Positions 17,727 to 26,540 of a stretch of DNA of 64,000 nt are shown in pieces. The notes under the pieces are model-generated. The model saw nothing but the letters and a program-made list of their open reading frames with translations, was not told where the DNA came from and did no database searches. Source of the stretch: Bacillus massilinigeriensis. Its GTDB lineage: Bacteria; Bacillota; Bacilli; Bacillales; Cytobacillaceae. Numbering within the stretch: the first letter of the stretch is position 1; each line of letters opens with the position of its first letter. The DNA lies in assembly GCF_900111815.1 (NCBI RefSeq), contig NZ_LT630004.1, forward strand, positions 526,611 to 590,610, read 5' to 3'. Both the position numbers and the translations under genes were made by a program.

Positions 17727-17742
17727 GTGAATATCCCTCTTT

Positions 17743-19479
17743 TCACGTAATCTCCGATTTGTTTCCTTCTGCGGGAAGAATAATCCGGAATACGGTACCT
17801 TCCCTCGGTTTGCTTTTCACGTTAATAGAACCTTCATGTATTTCCACTAATTGTTTTGTGATGGCCATGCCAAGACCCGTTCCAGCACCTGATTCGCTTG
17901 TATTAGTACCTCGGTAGTAACGCTGGAACAGTTTATTGACCGTCTCAGTGTCCATCCCTATGCCGTCATCCTCGATTTTAATCACAATGAGGTGCTGCTC
18001 TACTTGTGTAAGAGAAATGGTGATTTTAGTGCCGTCTGGATTGTATTTCACCGCATTGTTGATGAGGTTATCGATAATTCTTTGGAACCATTTCGGATCG
18101 ATATATGCAAATATCGGTACTTCAGCTGGTTGAAATAAAAACTCTTTCCCGCTGTTGGCAGGGTCATTGATGAAGGTGATAATAGACCGGCGCATAAATT
18201 CGTTCAAGTCCACTCTTTCCTTGCAAATCGGTAATGCATGGTTGCTTAGTCGGTATGTTAAAGTCAAATCCTCAAGCAACTCCATCATATAGGAAGATTT
18301 TTCAGCAATAATTTCAGCAAATTCTTTACGCTCGTCTTCTGTCCATGAATAGTTATCTGATTCTAGCATTTGGGCAAAGCCTGATATGGAGGAAAGCGGT
18401 GTTTTTAGGTCATGAGAAAGGCCGCTAATCCATTCCTCCCGGGTTTTAGCAATCTTTTTCTGCTCCTTTTCGTTCTGCTGCAATGTTTCTGTCAGTGCAG
18501 TAAGTTTTGCAATTAGATCTTTATATAGACGGTATTTTCTTTTTAAGTTCCCATTTTTATTTTGTAAAAGTGATTGATTCTGATGGTCTACCGGCTGCTC
18601 GTATATACCGCTCCCCAGGTTTTGAATCCATTTCATCATTGTAATTAACGGAATTCCGAACTTACGTGCATACCAGAAAGTACCCATCAATAAAAATAAA
18701 AACAATAATGCTAAGGCAATGAAAAAACTAGTTTTTAATGTGTCTATCATTTTAGCATCTATTCTAGAGGATAAAGTGGGACCATTTATCCCTGTCATAA
18801 CGGTAAGCTTTGTTTCAGCATGAAAGTAGGCTGTTGAACCATTTTGCTTCAAAGCTAACCATTCTTTATTGGAATATTTCCCCTTCTTTTTCCCGTAAGA
18901 ATCTAGCACCCTGCCATTTGGGGCGATAAGGTGAACCCAACCGCCTTTTTCTTGAATAAGCTGTTGGGTAGCGGGGGAAAGGCTGAGACGGTGATTTACC
19001 CAATCCACATGCGGTTTGATTATCTCCATTAATCGTAACGGTTCATTTACCTTTCCTAGAACAGCGAGCATCGGCTTCTGTCCATCGAAATCCAAATCCC
19101 AAAATGTATACTCTGTTGAGGAGGATCTTGGCTGAAGAGTTAAAGCCGCAAGTTCACTCTTCGAAAAATAAGAAGGTACTTCTTTAGGCGCATCAAATGA
19201 ACCGATAACTTCCCCTTTTTCGTCTATGATAAGGAACCATGCTTGTTGGGTTCTAGCTGCTTGCTTTAACTCTTCGTCAAAGATTGCTTTATTGCTTTTT
19301 ATAGTGATTTTATTTCTCAAATAATAGTCTTCTGCTAGAGATAAATCATTGGTCATTTCCTCTTCCGTAAGGGTGAAACCCATAAAAATCGCAAACAATA
19401 ACAATAAAAAGAAAAAGAGTAAAAAGACTATGGTTAGTTGCAAGAAAAACTGAACGACGAATCGCTTATGAATGTTCAT
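17743..19479 (-). CDS. Sensor histidine kinase
   Basis: A 578-residue membrane kinase that would phosphorylate the response regulator encoded just upstream. A first membrane segment (about 10-37) and a second (about 250-275) enclose a roughly 210-residue extracellular sensor region of no recognised family. The cytoplasmic part has the H-box SGLSHDLKTPLSSISGF, the N-box NLINNAVKYN and G-boxes DDGIGM and GTGLGM. ATG 19479 overlaps the regulator stop by 14 nt and has GGAG just before it. The pair is divergent from an ABC transporter operon and followed by a DUF1648 gene. Confidence 0.9.
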   Translation of the reverse strand: MNIHKRFVVQFFLQLTIVFLLFFFLLLLFAIFMGFTLTEEEMTNDLSLAEDYYLRNKITIKSNKAIFDEELKQAARTQQAWFLIIDEKGEVIGSFDAPKEVPSYFSKSELAALTLQPRSSSTEYTFWDLDFDGQKPMLAVLGKVNEPLRLMEIIKPHVDWVNHRLSLSPATQQLIQEKGGWVHLIAPNGRVLDSYGKKKGKYSNKEWLALKQNGSTAYFHAETKLTVMTGINGPTLSSRIDAKMIDTLKTSFFIALALLFLFLLMGTFWYARKFGIPLITMMKWIQNLGSGIYEQPVDHQNQSLLQNKNGNLKRKYRLYKDLIAKLTALTETLQQNEKEQKKIAKTREEWISGLSHDLKTPLSSISGFAQMLESDNYSWTEDERKEFAEIIAEKSSYMMELLEDLTLTYRLSNHALPICKERVDLNEFMRRSIITFINDPANSGKEFLFQPAEVPIFAYIDPKWFQRIIDNLINNAVKYNPDGTKITISLTQVEQHLIVIKIEDDGIGMDTETVNKLFQRYYRGTNTSESGAGTGLGMAITKQLVEIHEGSINVKSKPREGTVFRIILPAEGNKSEIT

Positions 19480-20182
19480 GTCTCGCTCCGTCAGGAACAA
19501 ATTTATAACCTAATCCCCTTACTGTTACGATGCAAGCAGGTTTACTCGGATCCTTTTCGATTTTTTCGCGCAGCTTTCTGATGTGGACCATGATTGTATT
19601 ATCCTCACCAAGAAATTCCTCTCCCCAAACCTTTTCATATAGCTGGCTTTTGCTAAACAGTTGATTTGGGTGCTGGCAAAAGAAAAGCAAAAGCTGATAG
19701 ACCTGGGCTGGCAGCTCTATTTGCTTACCATCTACTATCACTTCGCCGCATTGTGGATTGACCTGAATTCTGCCATATTGGTAGATCGTTTGAACAGGAG
19801 TGGTACTTCGGTCTTTTTGCCGGCGTAAATGGGCTTTAATTCTTGCAACCACCTCTAGTGGATTAAACGGCTTTGTAATATAGTCGTCAGCTCCTAGAGC
19901 AAATCCTGAAAGTTTATCTAAATCCGTCGTTCTTGCAGTAAGAAAGAAGATAGGTGCTTCTGTCGTTTGACGTATTAAAGGACAGATTTCAAAACCACTT
20001 TGGCCAGGAAGCATCACATCTAATAGAACCAAGTCATACCTTTTGGATTGACAAAGGATTAGTGCCTCTTCGGCAGAAGTAGCTGTATCTATTTGATCAA
20101 AATCTTCCTTTTTCAAAATGGTTGTAAGCATGCGCAGAATGGCAAGTTCATCATCGACAATTAATATTTGTGATTTATACAT
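19466..20182 (-). CDS. OmpR/PhoB-family response regulator
   Basis: A 238-residue two-domain regulator. The receiver domain (1-120) contains IVDDE, the phosphoacceptor region LVLLDVMLPG and the conserved K in DYITKPFNP. The C-terminal winged helix ends with the family hallmark VTVRGLGYKF. It would bind 11-bp-spaced direct repeats; such repeats (ATTAAGGT) lie in the divergent promoter region at 20254-20294. First gene of a minus-strand unit with the kinase and the DUF1648 protein. Confidence 0.92.
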   Translation of the reverse strand: MYKSQILIVDDELAILRMLTTILKKEDFDQIDTATSAEEALILCQSKRYDLVLLDVMLPGQSGFEICPLIRQTTEAPIFFLTARTTDLDKLSGFALGADDYITKPFNPLEVVARIKAHLRRQKDRSTTPVQTIYQYGRIQVNPQCGEVIVDGKQIELPAQVYQLLLFFCQHPNQLFSKSQLYEKVWGEEFLGEDNTIMVHIRKLREKIEKDPSKPACIVTVRGLGYKFVPDGARHEHS

Positions 20183-20253
20183 TTGAAAAAACTCCCTACG
20201 ATGTGTTATTCCACTAATATCATAACATGGAGATTGCTAAATTCTTCTATAAA

Positions 20254-20308
20254 ATTAAGGTGGAATTAAGGTAAGCTTTCCAATGTATTAAGGTAAAAGA
20301 ATTATAAT
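20254..20308 (+). promoter_or_regulatory. Phased ATTAAGGT repeats and -10 box before the ABC transporter operon
   Basis: ATTAAGGT occurs at 20254, 20265 and 20287, that is 11 and 22 bp apart, so the sites lie on one face of the helix. A TATAAT sits at 20303-20308. No good -35 is present where the third repeat lies, which fits activation by an OmpR-type regulator. Binding by the divergently encoded regulator is inference. Confidence 0.6.
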
Positions 20309-20339
20309 GGTGCACAGAGATACAGGGAGGGATATATGT

Positions 20340-21023
20340 ATGTATGAAATAGGAAAACGGGAGTTTATTAATCTGTTTAAAAGCTTCAAATCTATTACAA
20401 TAGTTGTTCTTATCTTAACGGCTTCTTTTTATTCAGCAAAGTTTTCTCGTTTGTTCGAGGGAGAAGCTAAAGACTTTAATGGTACCGATATTCAATACCT
20501 TGGCTTACTTGTACTGATTGTACTATTTGGAACAATTTTTATCATGAGTCTTTCCCACGATACTATTAGCAGAGAGATTCATGAGCGCACGATTCGATTT
20601 CTCGTCACTAAGACTTCCAGAGCATCTATTATCCTTGGGAAGTTTTTTGGCATTTTGTTGTTTTGGGTCATTTGTCTTTTCACTTCTTTTATTCTCATTG
20701 GCATATTTACACAAAGGATAGATTGGTTTATTTTTTTCCAGACGATGAGCTCGTTAACATTTCAGATCGCTTTAACAATTTTGGTTTCGGTACTGGTTCC
20801 GAAGCCCATGGTCACCATGTTCCTGGGAACGCTTATTGGCATTCTATTTCCGATTCTTGGTTTTTGGTTAATGACAACGGAAAGAGTATGGGCGGTATGG
20901 ATCAAGTACATCACCCCTTTTTATTATTTGGAACAACCTAATTTCTCCTTTTTAGTCATTTTCCTTTTCTCTGCAATACTGCTCTTGATCGCAAGCTTTA
21001 TTCTAAACAGGAGGGACTGCTGA
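20340..21023 (+). CDS. ABC-2 type transporter permease
   Basis: A 227-residue polytopic protein with about six hydrophobic segments and no signal for cleavage. The REIHERTIRFLVTKTSRASIILGKF stretch (residues about 78-103) is typical of ABC-2 permeases of the NatB/YtrC kind. ATG 20340 is used with GGGAGGG upstream; an in-frame ATG at 20307 is less supported. It overlaps the ATPase gene by one base (TGATG), so the two encode one exporter. Substrate unknown; peptide antibiotic resistance is a common role for such TCS-linked exporters but is not shown here. Confidence 0.85.
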   Translation: MYEIGKREFINLFKSFKSITIVVLILTASFYSAKFSRLFEGEAKDFNGTDIQYLGLLVLIVLFGTIFIMSLSHDTISREIHERTIRFLVTKTSRASIILGKFFGILLFWVICLFTSFILIGIFTQRIDWFIFFQTMSSLTFQIALTILVSVLVPKPMVTMFLGTLIGILFPILGFWLMTTERVWAVWIKYITPFYYLEQPNFSFLVIFLFSAILLLIASFILNRRDC

Positions 21024-21928
21024 TGAAAGCCATTGAAACAAAACAGTTGAGGAAGTCGTACGGAAAAACCGAGATTGTAAAAGGGATTAGTCTAACTGTT
21101 GAGCAAGGAGAGATTTTTGGTTTTTTAGGCAGGAACGGTGCGGGAAAGTCCACTTTCATTAATATGCTGACGGGTATTATCCACCCGACTTCAGGTTCGT
21201 TTTCCCTTCTCGGAATGGAAGGTGGAGATAATATGGCGAAAAAATACATCGGAGTGATGCCGGATTATGCTAACTTGTATGGTTCATTAACGGCTATGGC
21301 ACATTTAAAATATTTTTCAGCGCTATCTGGAAAACCAGCTGCAAAGGCAGTTTGTATGGAAGTGCTCCAGCAAGTGGGCTTAGACGAGCATTACAATAAA
21401 AAAACAGCGAAATTCTCTTTTGGAATGAAGAAGAAGTTAGGAATAGCCCAAGCAATCATTCATGATCCTGAACTTGTTTTTTTAGATGAGCCTACTTCCG
21501 GATTAGATGCAGAGTCTGTCCTCCATATCCAGAGATTGATTCGGGACTTGCAAAAGAGAGGCAAGACGATCTTTATGACTTCTCACAATCTTAATGAAGT
21601 AGAGAAGCTATGCACGCGTATTGCCATTCTTAAAGAAGGCCGAATTGTACAGAGTGGTTCAATGGATGAGCTGAGAGCTGCGTTTAGATCCACCATCAAT
21701 GTGAATATCAAACATTCTCCAATACCAGCTTCCCAACAGGAGAGTCTGCACCAATGGCTGGAGGAAGCCGGAAGTAACCTTGAATTAAATGATGGCGAGA
21801 TTACGATAACAGTAGAGAGTGAGCAAAAAATCTCTGAAATGATCCGTGCTTTTCAGCAATGCAGGGTGGAGATTTATCGAGTGCATGTCAAAGAACCATC
21901 ACTTGAAGATATTTTCCTAGAACTCTAA
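21023..21928 (+). CDS. ABC transporter ATP-binding protein
   Basis: A 301-residue cytosolic ATPase partner of the preceding permease. Walker A is GRNGAGKST, Walker B is LVFLDEPTSGLD, and the H-loop is MTSHN. The signature loop reads FSFGM instead of LSGGQ, a clear departure from consensus that also occurs in other DrrA-like exporters. The C-terminal extension after residue 220 is typical of DrrA-like exporters. Starts on the last base of the permease stop. Confidence 0.9.
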   Translation: MKAIETKQLRKSYGKTEIVKGISLTVEQGEIFGFLGRNGAGKSTFINMLTGIIHPTSGSFSLLGMEGGDNMAKKYIGVMPDYANLYGSLTAMAHLKYFSALSGKPAAKAVCMEVLQQVGLDEHYNKKTAKFSFGMKKKLGIAQAIIHDPELVFLDEPTSGLDAESVLHIQRLIRDLQKRGKTIFMTSHNLNEVEKLCTRIAILKEGRIVQSGSMDELRAAFRSTINVNIKHSPIPASQQESLHQWLEEAGSNLELNDGEITITVESEQKISEMIRAFQQCRVEIYRVHVKEPSLEDIFLEL

Positions 21929-21971
21929 AATGGAAGACATAGGTAGAATATGAAGGAAAGTTGGAATAACG

Positions 21972-22466
21972 ATGCTGGAAGAAATTGAATTACCAAAAAA
22001 GAAGCTTTCGGAAGATGCAGTGAAGGTTTGGTGGATTTGTGAAGTGATTGAAAATGTAATTGCCTTTATCATTCTTGCTGTCCTCTTCTACTTAGATTAC
22101 AGGTTTTCGTGGAAAGAGTGGGTCGGCTGGATTCTCATTGGTCTTGCCGCCCTGTTTGTACCGGGTCTTGTATGGTCAGCGATTGAGCCAAAATGGAAAT
22201 GGAAAGGCTGGCGCTACGATGTGTCGGAGGAATTCTTGATGCTGAAACAGGGTGTCTGGAAGGAGCAGCAACAGCTCATCCCGATGACGAAAATCCAATC
22301 TGTTGCAACAGAACAGGGGCCGATTCTTCGAAAGTATGGCTTGTATACGGTAAAGGTGGAGACGATGGCCTCCTTGCATACGATCCCGGCATTGCCGAGG
22401 AATGTTGCGTTCGGGCTTCGGAACGAAATCGCACAATACGCAAAGATTAAGGAAGTGGAAGGATGA
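21972..22466 (+). CDS. PH domain membrane protein, YdbS-like (paralogue 1)
   Basis: A 164-residue protein with two hydrophobic segments (about 27-42 and 52-68) followed by a bacterial PH domain (DUF304/bPH2): WKWKGWRYDVSEEFLMLKQGV. In B. subtilis the YdbS/YdbT pair is linked with resistance to amyloliquecidin-type peptides; that role is family knowledge only. The stop overlaps the start of the next gene by 4 nt. A second pair, at 46847-48749, holds the conserved genomic position, so this one is the extra copy. Confidence 0.85.
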   Translation: MLEEIELPKKKLSEDAVKVWWICEVIENVIAFIILAVLFYLDYRFSWKEWVGWILIGLAALFVPGLVWSAIEPKWKWKGWRYDVSEEFLMLKQGVWKEQQQLIPMTKIQSVATEQGPILRKYGLYTVKVETMASLHTIPALPRNVAFGLRNEIAQYAKIKEVEG

Positions 22467-23965
22467 TAGAGGCCAAGCGATATCACCCGCTTCTATTGTT
22501 GTTGCGTCTTGCCCGGCTAATAAAAAACAATCTGATCATCGCATTTTTTCTGTTTATCGCGAAAGCAGGGTCAGATTCCACTTTTATCATGTTTGCGAAA
22601 TACGCATTCATACTCTATTTCTGTCTTTCCTTTCTTTATAAAATCATTCAGTGGTTCACGGAGAAATACGAGCTGGACGATCGCTCTTTTCGGCTGTATA
22701 GCGGTGTATTCAGCAGGTCAGAACGAACGGTCCCTTTTTCAAAGGTACAGAATGTGAACCGCCATACCTCGGTATTCAACAGAGTGTTCAAAACAACATC
22801 GATTAGCTTCAATACGGGAAGCGCGGGGGATGACGCAGAAGTAAAGTTCGAGGTTATTTCACGGCCAGAGGCAGAGAAAATGGAAAGCTTTGTAGCGAAT
22901 CGAGAAGTGAATACTGCGGTGGAAGAGGAAGCAGCAACGGAAAGAATCGAGAATATCGAGATCAATCTGCCGGAGCGCACGCTTCATTTTAAGCCTACGA
23001 ACAAGGATCTATTCAAGGCATCTTTCACTTCCTTGAGCTTTCTTTTCCTTATTCCATTCCTTTTTTCTATTTACGGAAAAATCAATGAAATAGTTGATAT
23101 GAGAGAAGAAAAGCTGGAAGAATCCTTCTCTGTCTTATTCGATTCACTATGGATGCTTGCGGCAATCGTCCTATTATTTATCATCGTATCTGTTGGCTTT
23201 GGTGTCACTAGAACTTTTTTGAAGTATGGAAAATATGAGATTTCCTCCGACAAGGAACGGATTTATATTTCAAAAGGATTAGTGGAAGAGAGCGCTTTTT
23301 CCATTTCGAAGGTGAAAGTTCAGGCTATCGAGATTACGCAATCGCCTTTGAAGCATTTGCTAGGCCTTGCGGAGGTCAAGCTGACAAGTGCCGGCGGTGT
23401 CGGAATCGTTGATGAAAAGCTTGAAGTGGATACGCTTTACCCGTTTTTGCCGAAAGCGCGGGCATATGAAATGATTACGGAAATTCTCCCCGATTACGCT
23501 GTGAAGGGTGAGAAGGAAATGACCCGCTTGCCAAAGCAATCTTTGTTGGTCCGCATGTTCACGCCGAGCTGGCTGTGGATGATTGCAACGGGGGCTCTGT
23601 ACTATTTCCGTGAAAAACTTTTTTGGGACGAGATGTGGTGGGAAACTTCTCTGCTGCTATTGATCGTCATATATGGTGTCCGTCTCCTTGATTTTCTTCA
23701 TACAAGGTATTTGCTTGACGAACAGTTCGTTCAGTTCAGGAAAGGCGGACTGATGACCACGATGTTTGTCACCAAGCGGGAAAAAGTAATTGAAGTAAGC
23801 GTCACGCGCAACAGGTTCCAACGGACTTTCGGCCTTGCTTCCGTCGAGACGGTAAACCGCGCAAAACCCGTCAGGCACGAAGGTATCAAGGATGTGCCTG
23901 TTGAATTGGCGGCCGCTTTTTACAACTGGTATAGAGGCCGGACGAAGGAAATAACCACGGAGTAA
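22463..23965 (+). CDS. PH domain membrane protein, YdbT-like (paralogue 1)
   Basis: A 500-residue membrane protein with several paired hydrophobic segments, each pair followed by a bPH2 module: YELDDRSFRLYSGVFSRSERTVPFSKVQ (about 73-100), KYEISSDKERIYISKGLVEE (about 260) and a third near 410-430. This matches the three-module layout of YdbT. Coupled to the YdbS-like gene by a 4-nt overlap. The hydrophobic anchors and PH modules suggest a membrane complex; the ligand is unknown. Confidence 0.85.
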   Translation: MIEAKRYHPLLLLLRLARLIKNNLIIAFFLFIAKAGSDSTFIMFAKYAFILYFCLSFLYKIIQWFTEKYELDDRSFRLYSGVFSRSERTVPFSKVQNVNRHTSVFNRVFKTTSISFNTGSAGDDAEVKFEVISRPEAEKMESFVANREVNTAVEEEAATERIENIEINLPERTLHFKPTNKDLFKASFTSLSFLFLIPFLFSIYGKINEIVDMREEKLEESFSVLFDSLWMLAAIVLLFIIVSVGFGVTRTFLKYGKYEISSDKERIYISKGLVEESAFSISKVKVQAIEITQSPLKHLLGLAEVKLTSAGGVGIVDEKLEVDTLYPFLPKARAYEMITEILPDYAVKGEKEMTRLPKQSLLVRMFTPSWLWMIATGALYYFREKLFWDEMWWETSLLLLIVIYGVRLLDFLHTRYLLDEQFVQFRKGGLMTTMFVTKREKVIEVSVTRNRFQRTFGLASVETVNRAKPVRHEGIKDVPVELAAAFYNWYRGRTKEITTE

Positions 23966-23980
23966 AGGGGTTGTTTAATA

Positions 23981-25240
23981 ATGAATCCAAAACTAAAAGA
24001 ACTTGTCTCTGGAGCGTGTGAAAGATTTGGTTTGGACGATTATCGACTTGGGAGGCATTCCGTGAGGAGAAACATAAACTCGTTGGAAGAGACTGTGTAC
24101 CTTTTTAGCATGGAGTGGTTCCCTAGAGCAGTTGAAAGCTGGGAGGGTGAGGACGAAAACCCCGACGGGACTGTTTGCATTGAAATGAACATGAATAGTG
24201 GAAAGCTAGTGAGCCTGCATCTCCCTGAAGGCCATACTGTTCGCAAAGCATCACAATTCCCGTGCAATACGAATGCCGACATCATTGGCTGGCTCGAGCG
24301 GGAAACTGGGCTCGTATATGAAGAGCAATTTATGCTCCAAAGGGAAGAGGAAGGTGAGCTGGATTTCACAGGGTGCTTCAAAGGAATTGCTTCGGACGGT
24401 TATATGAGCGTTTCTTTTGTTGAGGAAGGTTTGCGTTCCTTTTCCATCGGTGGAAATTTTCCTTCGAAACAAACTGTTCGGGAGGAAAATTTCGACCTCA
24501 CACTCAAAAAAATGGAAGCGTTGGCACAAGAACAATTGAAACTCATCCAATTTCCTTTAACGGAAAAGAAGAAAGTCGTACCATTTTATGCAGTCGAGGA
24601 AATCTACGTTAAAAATGACGGATACGCAACACTTCCTTTTAACGTAGTGGAGAAAACAGGGGCAAATGTGAAGCTGGATAAAACACTTTACTGGGAGTCA
24701 CCGTTGCAGCAGGAGTTCGAGAGGCAATCTCTTTCATTAGGAATGGAAGCAACAATTGAGCAGGCACTATCAATTGAGCCGCACCCTGACTTACTGCCAA
24801 TTACAAAAGAAGAGGAGGAATTATGTGCCGAGAGAGTAACTGATTTCCTCCGGAAGGTCTTTCCCGCTGATAGCGGTAAATGGATGTTGAGAACTCTTGA
24901 GCGTAAGTATGGATATCTATTGGCAGCTCTGCGGTCAGCACAACCTGACAACATGATATTCCAAAAAAAATTGGGAGTTTTTCTGGATAGAGATACAAAA
25001 GAAGTAGTGAATTATATGGATAATAGCTTCATGTTTGAGGAGTATGAGCATTATGAAAGCGAAGGGCCCGCCATTTTATCCCGAGAAGAGGCTTATGCTC
25101 TATTGAAAAAACATATCACCGTCACTCCACGGTACCTATACGATCGCGAAGAAAGTTGCCATGTGCTATGCGGATTGCTCGATTCTCAGTATGCCGTGCA
25201 CGCAAGTAGCGGGGAAGTGCTGCCGCTCGCCGATTTGTAG
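23981..25240 (+). CDS. Hypothetical protein, possible YcdB/YcdC-like repeats
   Basis: A 419-residue soluble-looking protein without signal peptide or membrane segment. The N- and C-halves each contain a pattern of short beta strands with motifs such as GTVCIEMNMNSGKLVSLHLP and LGVFLDRDTKEVVNYMDNS, similar in style to the YcdB/YcdC domain of Bacillus proteins; I am not certain of that family. It begins 15 nt after the YdbT-like gene with a weak AAGGGG site, so it is probably co-transcribed with the PH-domain pair, and ends at a bidirectional terminator. Confidence 0.7.
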   Translation: MNPKLKELVSGACERFGLDDYRLGRHSVRRNINSLEETVYLFSMEWFPRAVESWEGEDENPDGTVCIEMNMNSGKLVSLHLPEGHTVRKASQFPCNTNADIIGWLERETGLVYEEQFMLQREEEGELDFTGCFKGIASDGYMSVSFVEEGLRSFSIGGNFPSKQTVREENFDLTLKKMEALAQEQLKLIQFPLTEKKKVVPFYAVEEIYVKNDGYATLPFNVVEKTGANVKLDKTLYWESPLQQEFERQSLSLGMEATIEQALSIEPHPDLLPITKEEEELCAERVTDFLRKVFPADSGKWMLRTLERKYGYLLAALRSAQPDNMIFQKKLGVFLDRDTKEVVNYMDNSFMFEEYEHYESEGPAILSREEAYALLKKHITVTPRYLYDREESCHVLCGLLDSQYAVHASSGEVLPLADL

Positions 25241-25268
25241 AAATTAATCAAACGTTTGATAAAGAGCC

Positions 25269-25304
25269 AAAAGGCTGCCGGGAAGTTTCATCGGCAGCCT
25301 TTTT
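25269..25304. terminator. Bidirectional terminator between convergent units
   Basis: AAGGCTGCCG (25271-25280) and CGGCAGCCTT (25292-25301) are flanked by A residues on the left and T residues on the right. The hairpin can end both the plus-strand hypothetical gene and the minus-strand tat operon. Confidence 0.88.
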
Positions 25305-25315
25305 AGCGAACCAGG

Positions 25316-26038
25316 TTATGCAGCATGCTGAAGCTTGTTTTTCCTAACTGTCACGAATTTTGACAGCACAATGCTGCACTCATAAAGGAAAATGAGCGGG
25401 ATAATCACAAGGACGTCTGAAAGGAAATCTGGCGGCGTGATGAGGACGGCCGTCAGAATTAGCAGGAAGTAGGCGTACTTCCTCACTTTTTTCAGAAATG
25501 CCGGTGTGAGCAGGCCAAGGCTTGTCAGGAACATGATGACGACGGGCAGCTCGAATAAAAATCCGAAGGGCAATGTCATGTGGATCAGAAATTTAAAATA
25601 TTTTTCTGCCGTGAAAAAATTCTGAAACATGTCATCAGATAAGCCCATGAGGAATTGAAAAACCATGGGGAAAATGACGAAATAGCCAAAGCTGAGGCCA
25701 GCGAGAAAGAGAAGAAATAAGGCTGGTATATAGCAGAGTGCCGTCTTTCGCTCGTGTTCTTTCAAGGCAGGTTTGATAAAAAGCCATGTTTGGTGAGCCG
25801 CGACGGGAATGGTTCCCGCAATTGCAACGACACTTGCGAGCACAAGGTAAATCCAGAGAATGTCGCTAGGCCCGAGAATGGCAAGCTCTACAGACAAATC
25901 CTTCACGAGCAGCTTGTATATATCCTGTACAAAAACAAACGCCAGAATGACGAACAGGATGAAGGTGCCGAGCGTGATTAAGAGGCGTTTCCTAAGCTCT
26001 TCCAGATGGCCGACTAAATCCATATTGATAGTTTGCAT
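25316..26038 (-). CDS. tatC: TatC: twin-arginine translocase subunit
   Basis: A 240-residue membrane protein with six hydrophobic segments that recognises twin-arginine signal peptides. The N-terminal HLEELRKRL motif is the TatC hallmark; the conserved FF..P.. region after the third segment (GYFVIFPMVFQFLM) is present. ATG 26038 has AAAGGAGAG upstream; a longer in-frame start at 26074 is disfavoured because it would overlap the tat hairpin. It is the last gene of phoX-CxxH protein-tatA-tatC, resembling B. subtilis phoD-tatAd-tatCd but with PhoX as the passenger. Confidence 0.93.
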   Translation of the reverse strand: MQTINMDLVGHLEELRKRLLITLGTFILFVILAFVFVQDIYKLLVKDLSVELAILGPSDILWIYLVLASVVAIAGTIPVAAHQTWLFIKPALKEHERKTALCYIPALFLLFLAGLSFGYFVIFPMVFQFLMGLSDDMFQNFFTAEKYFKFLIHMTLPFGFLFELPVVIMFLTSLGLLTPAFLKKVRKYAYFLLILTAVLITPPDFLSDVLVIIPLIFLYECSIVLSKFVTVRKNKLQHAA

Positions 26039-26059
26039 CCTAACTGTTCTCTCCTTTAG

Positions 26060-26097
26060 AAAAAGAAGATGCAAGCGGGCATACAGCTTACATCTTC
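26060..26097 (-). terminator. Hairpin between tatA and tatC (attenuator)
   Basis: GAAGATGCAAGC (26065-26076) and GCTTACATCTTC (26086-26097) pair with one mismatch. On the minus strand five T residues follow. It may lower tatC expression relative to tatA, since many TatA copies are needed per TatC. Confidence 0.65.
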
Positions 26098-26110
26098 CTG
26101 ATTTCTATCA

Positions 26111-26314
26111 TTAAATCGCTTTTTCTTCCTTGTTTTTGGCTTGTCCTTTTTCAGGTTCTTCTTCGTCGGAGACAAGGTCGCGCGTTGATTTTTTGAATTC
26201 TTTCAGCGTCGAGCCGACTGCGCGCCCAAGCTCGGGAAGCTTCGATGGTCCAAAAATAATCAGAGCGATGACCAAGACGAGTATTAAACCGGGAATGCCG
26301 ATATTTGTTAGCAA
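26111..26314 (-). CDS. tatA: TatA/E: twin-arginine translocase pore subunit
   Basis: A 67-residue protein with one N-terminal membrane segment ([18 protein letters not shown]), the hinge [14 protein letters not shown], an amphipathic helix and an acidic/basic tail. It starts at TTG 26314 with GGGAGGA upstream. It is closely packed after the CxxH/CxxC gene and before tatC. Confidence 0.93.
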   Translation of the reverse strand: MLTNIGIPGLILVLVIALIIFGPSKLPELGRAVGSTLKEFKKSTRDLVSDEEEPEKGQAKNKEEKAI

Positions 26315-26318
26315 AGCG

Positions 26319-26516
26319 TTATCCTCCCATCATGGCTTTTTCAATCGTCTTTTTCCTTTGAGGAGTTGCATTAAATAATTTGTAATCTGGCTTTTGCCTG
26401 CATACCTCACATTTTCTCGAGCATCCTTGCGAATCTTGGTCGGAAAGGGAGCGCACATGCGGTAGGTCGATCATTTTTAATCCATTTTTCACATGCTTCG
26501 AACAGACTAAAATCAC
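26319..26516 (-). CDS. Small CxxH/CxxC-type protein
   Basis: A 65-residue protein with CSKH near the N-terminus and a CEVC pair (after CSRK) in the middle, a layout resembling the CxxH/CxxC small-protein family of Bacillales, probably binding a metal. The family assignment is from memory of the motif and is moderate. It starts at GTG 26516 with AAAGGGG upstream and lies between phoX and tatA with 2-25 nt gaps, so it belongs to the operon. No role in Tat export is known to me. Confidence 0.6.
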   Translation of the reverse strand: MILVCSKHVKNGLKMIDLPHVRSLSDQDSQGCSRKCEVCRQKPDYKLFNATPQRKKTIEKAMMGG

Positions 26517-26540
26517 GATTCAAGCCCCTTTCATGTAAAA

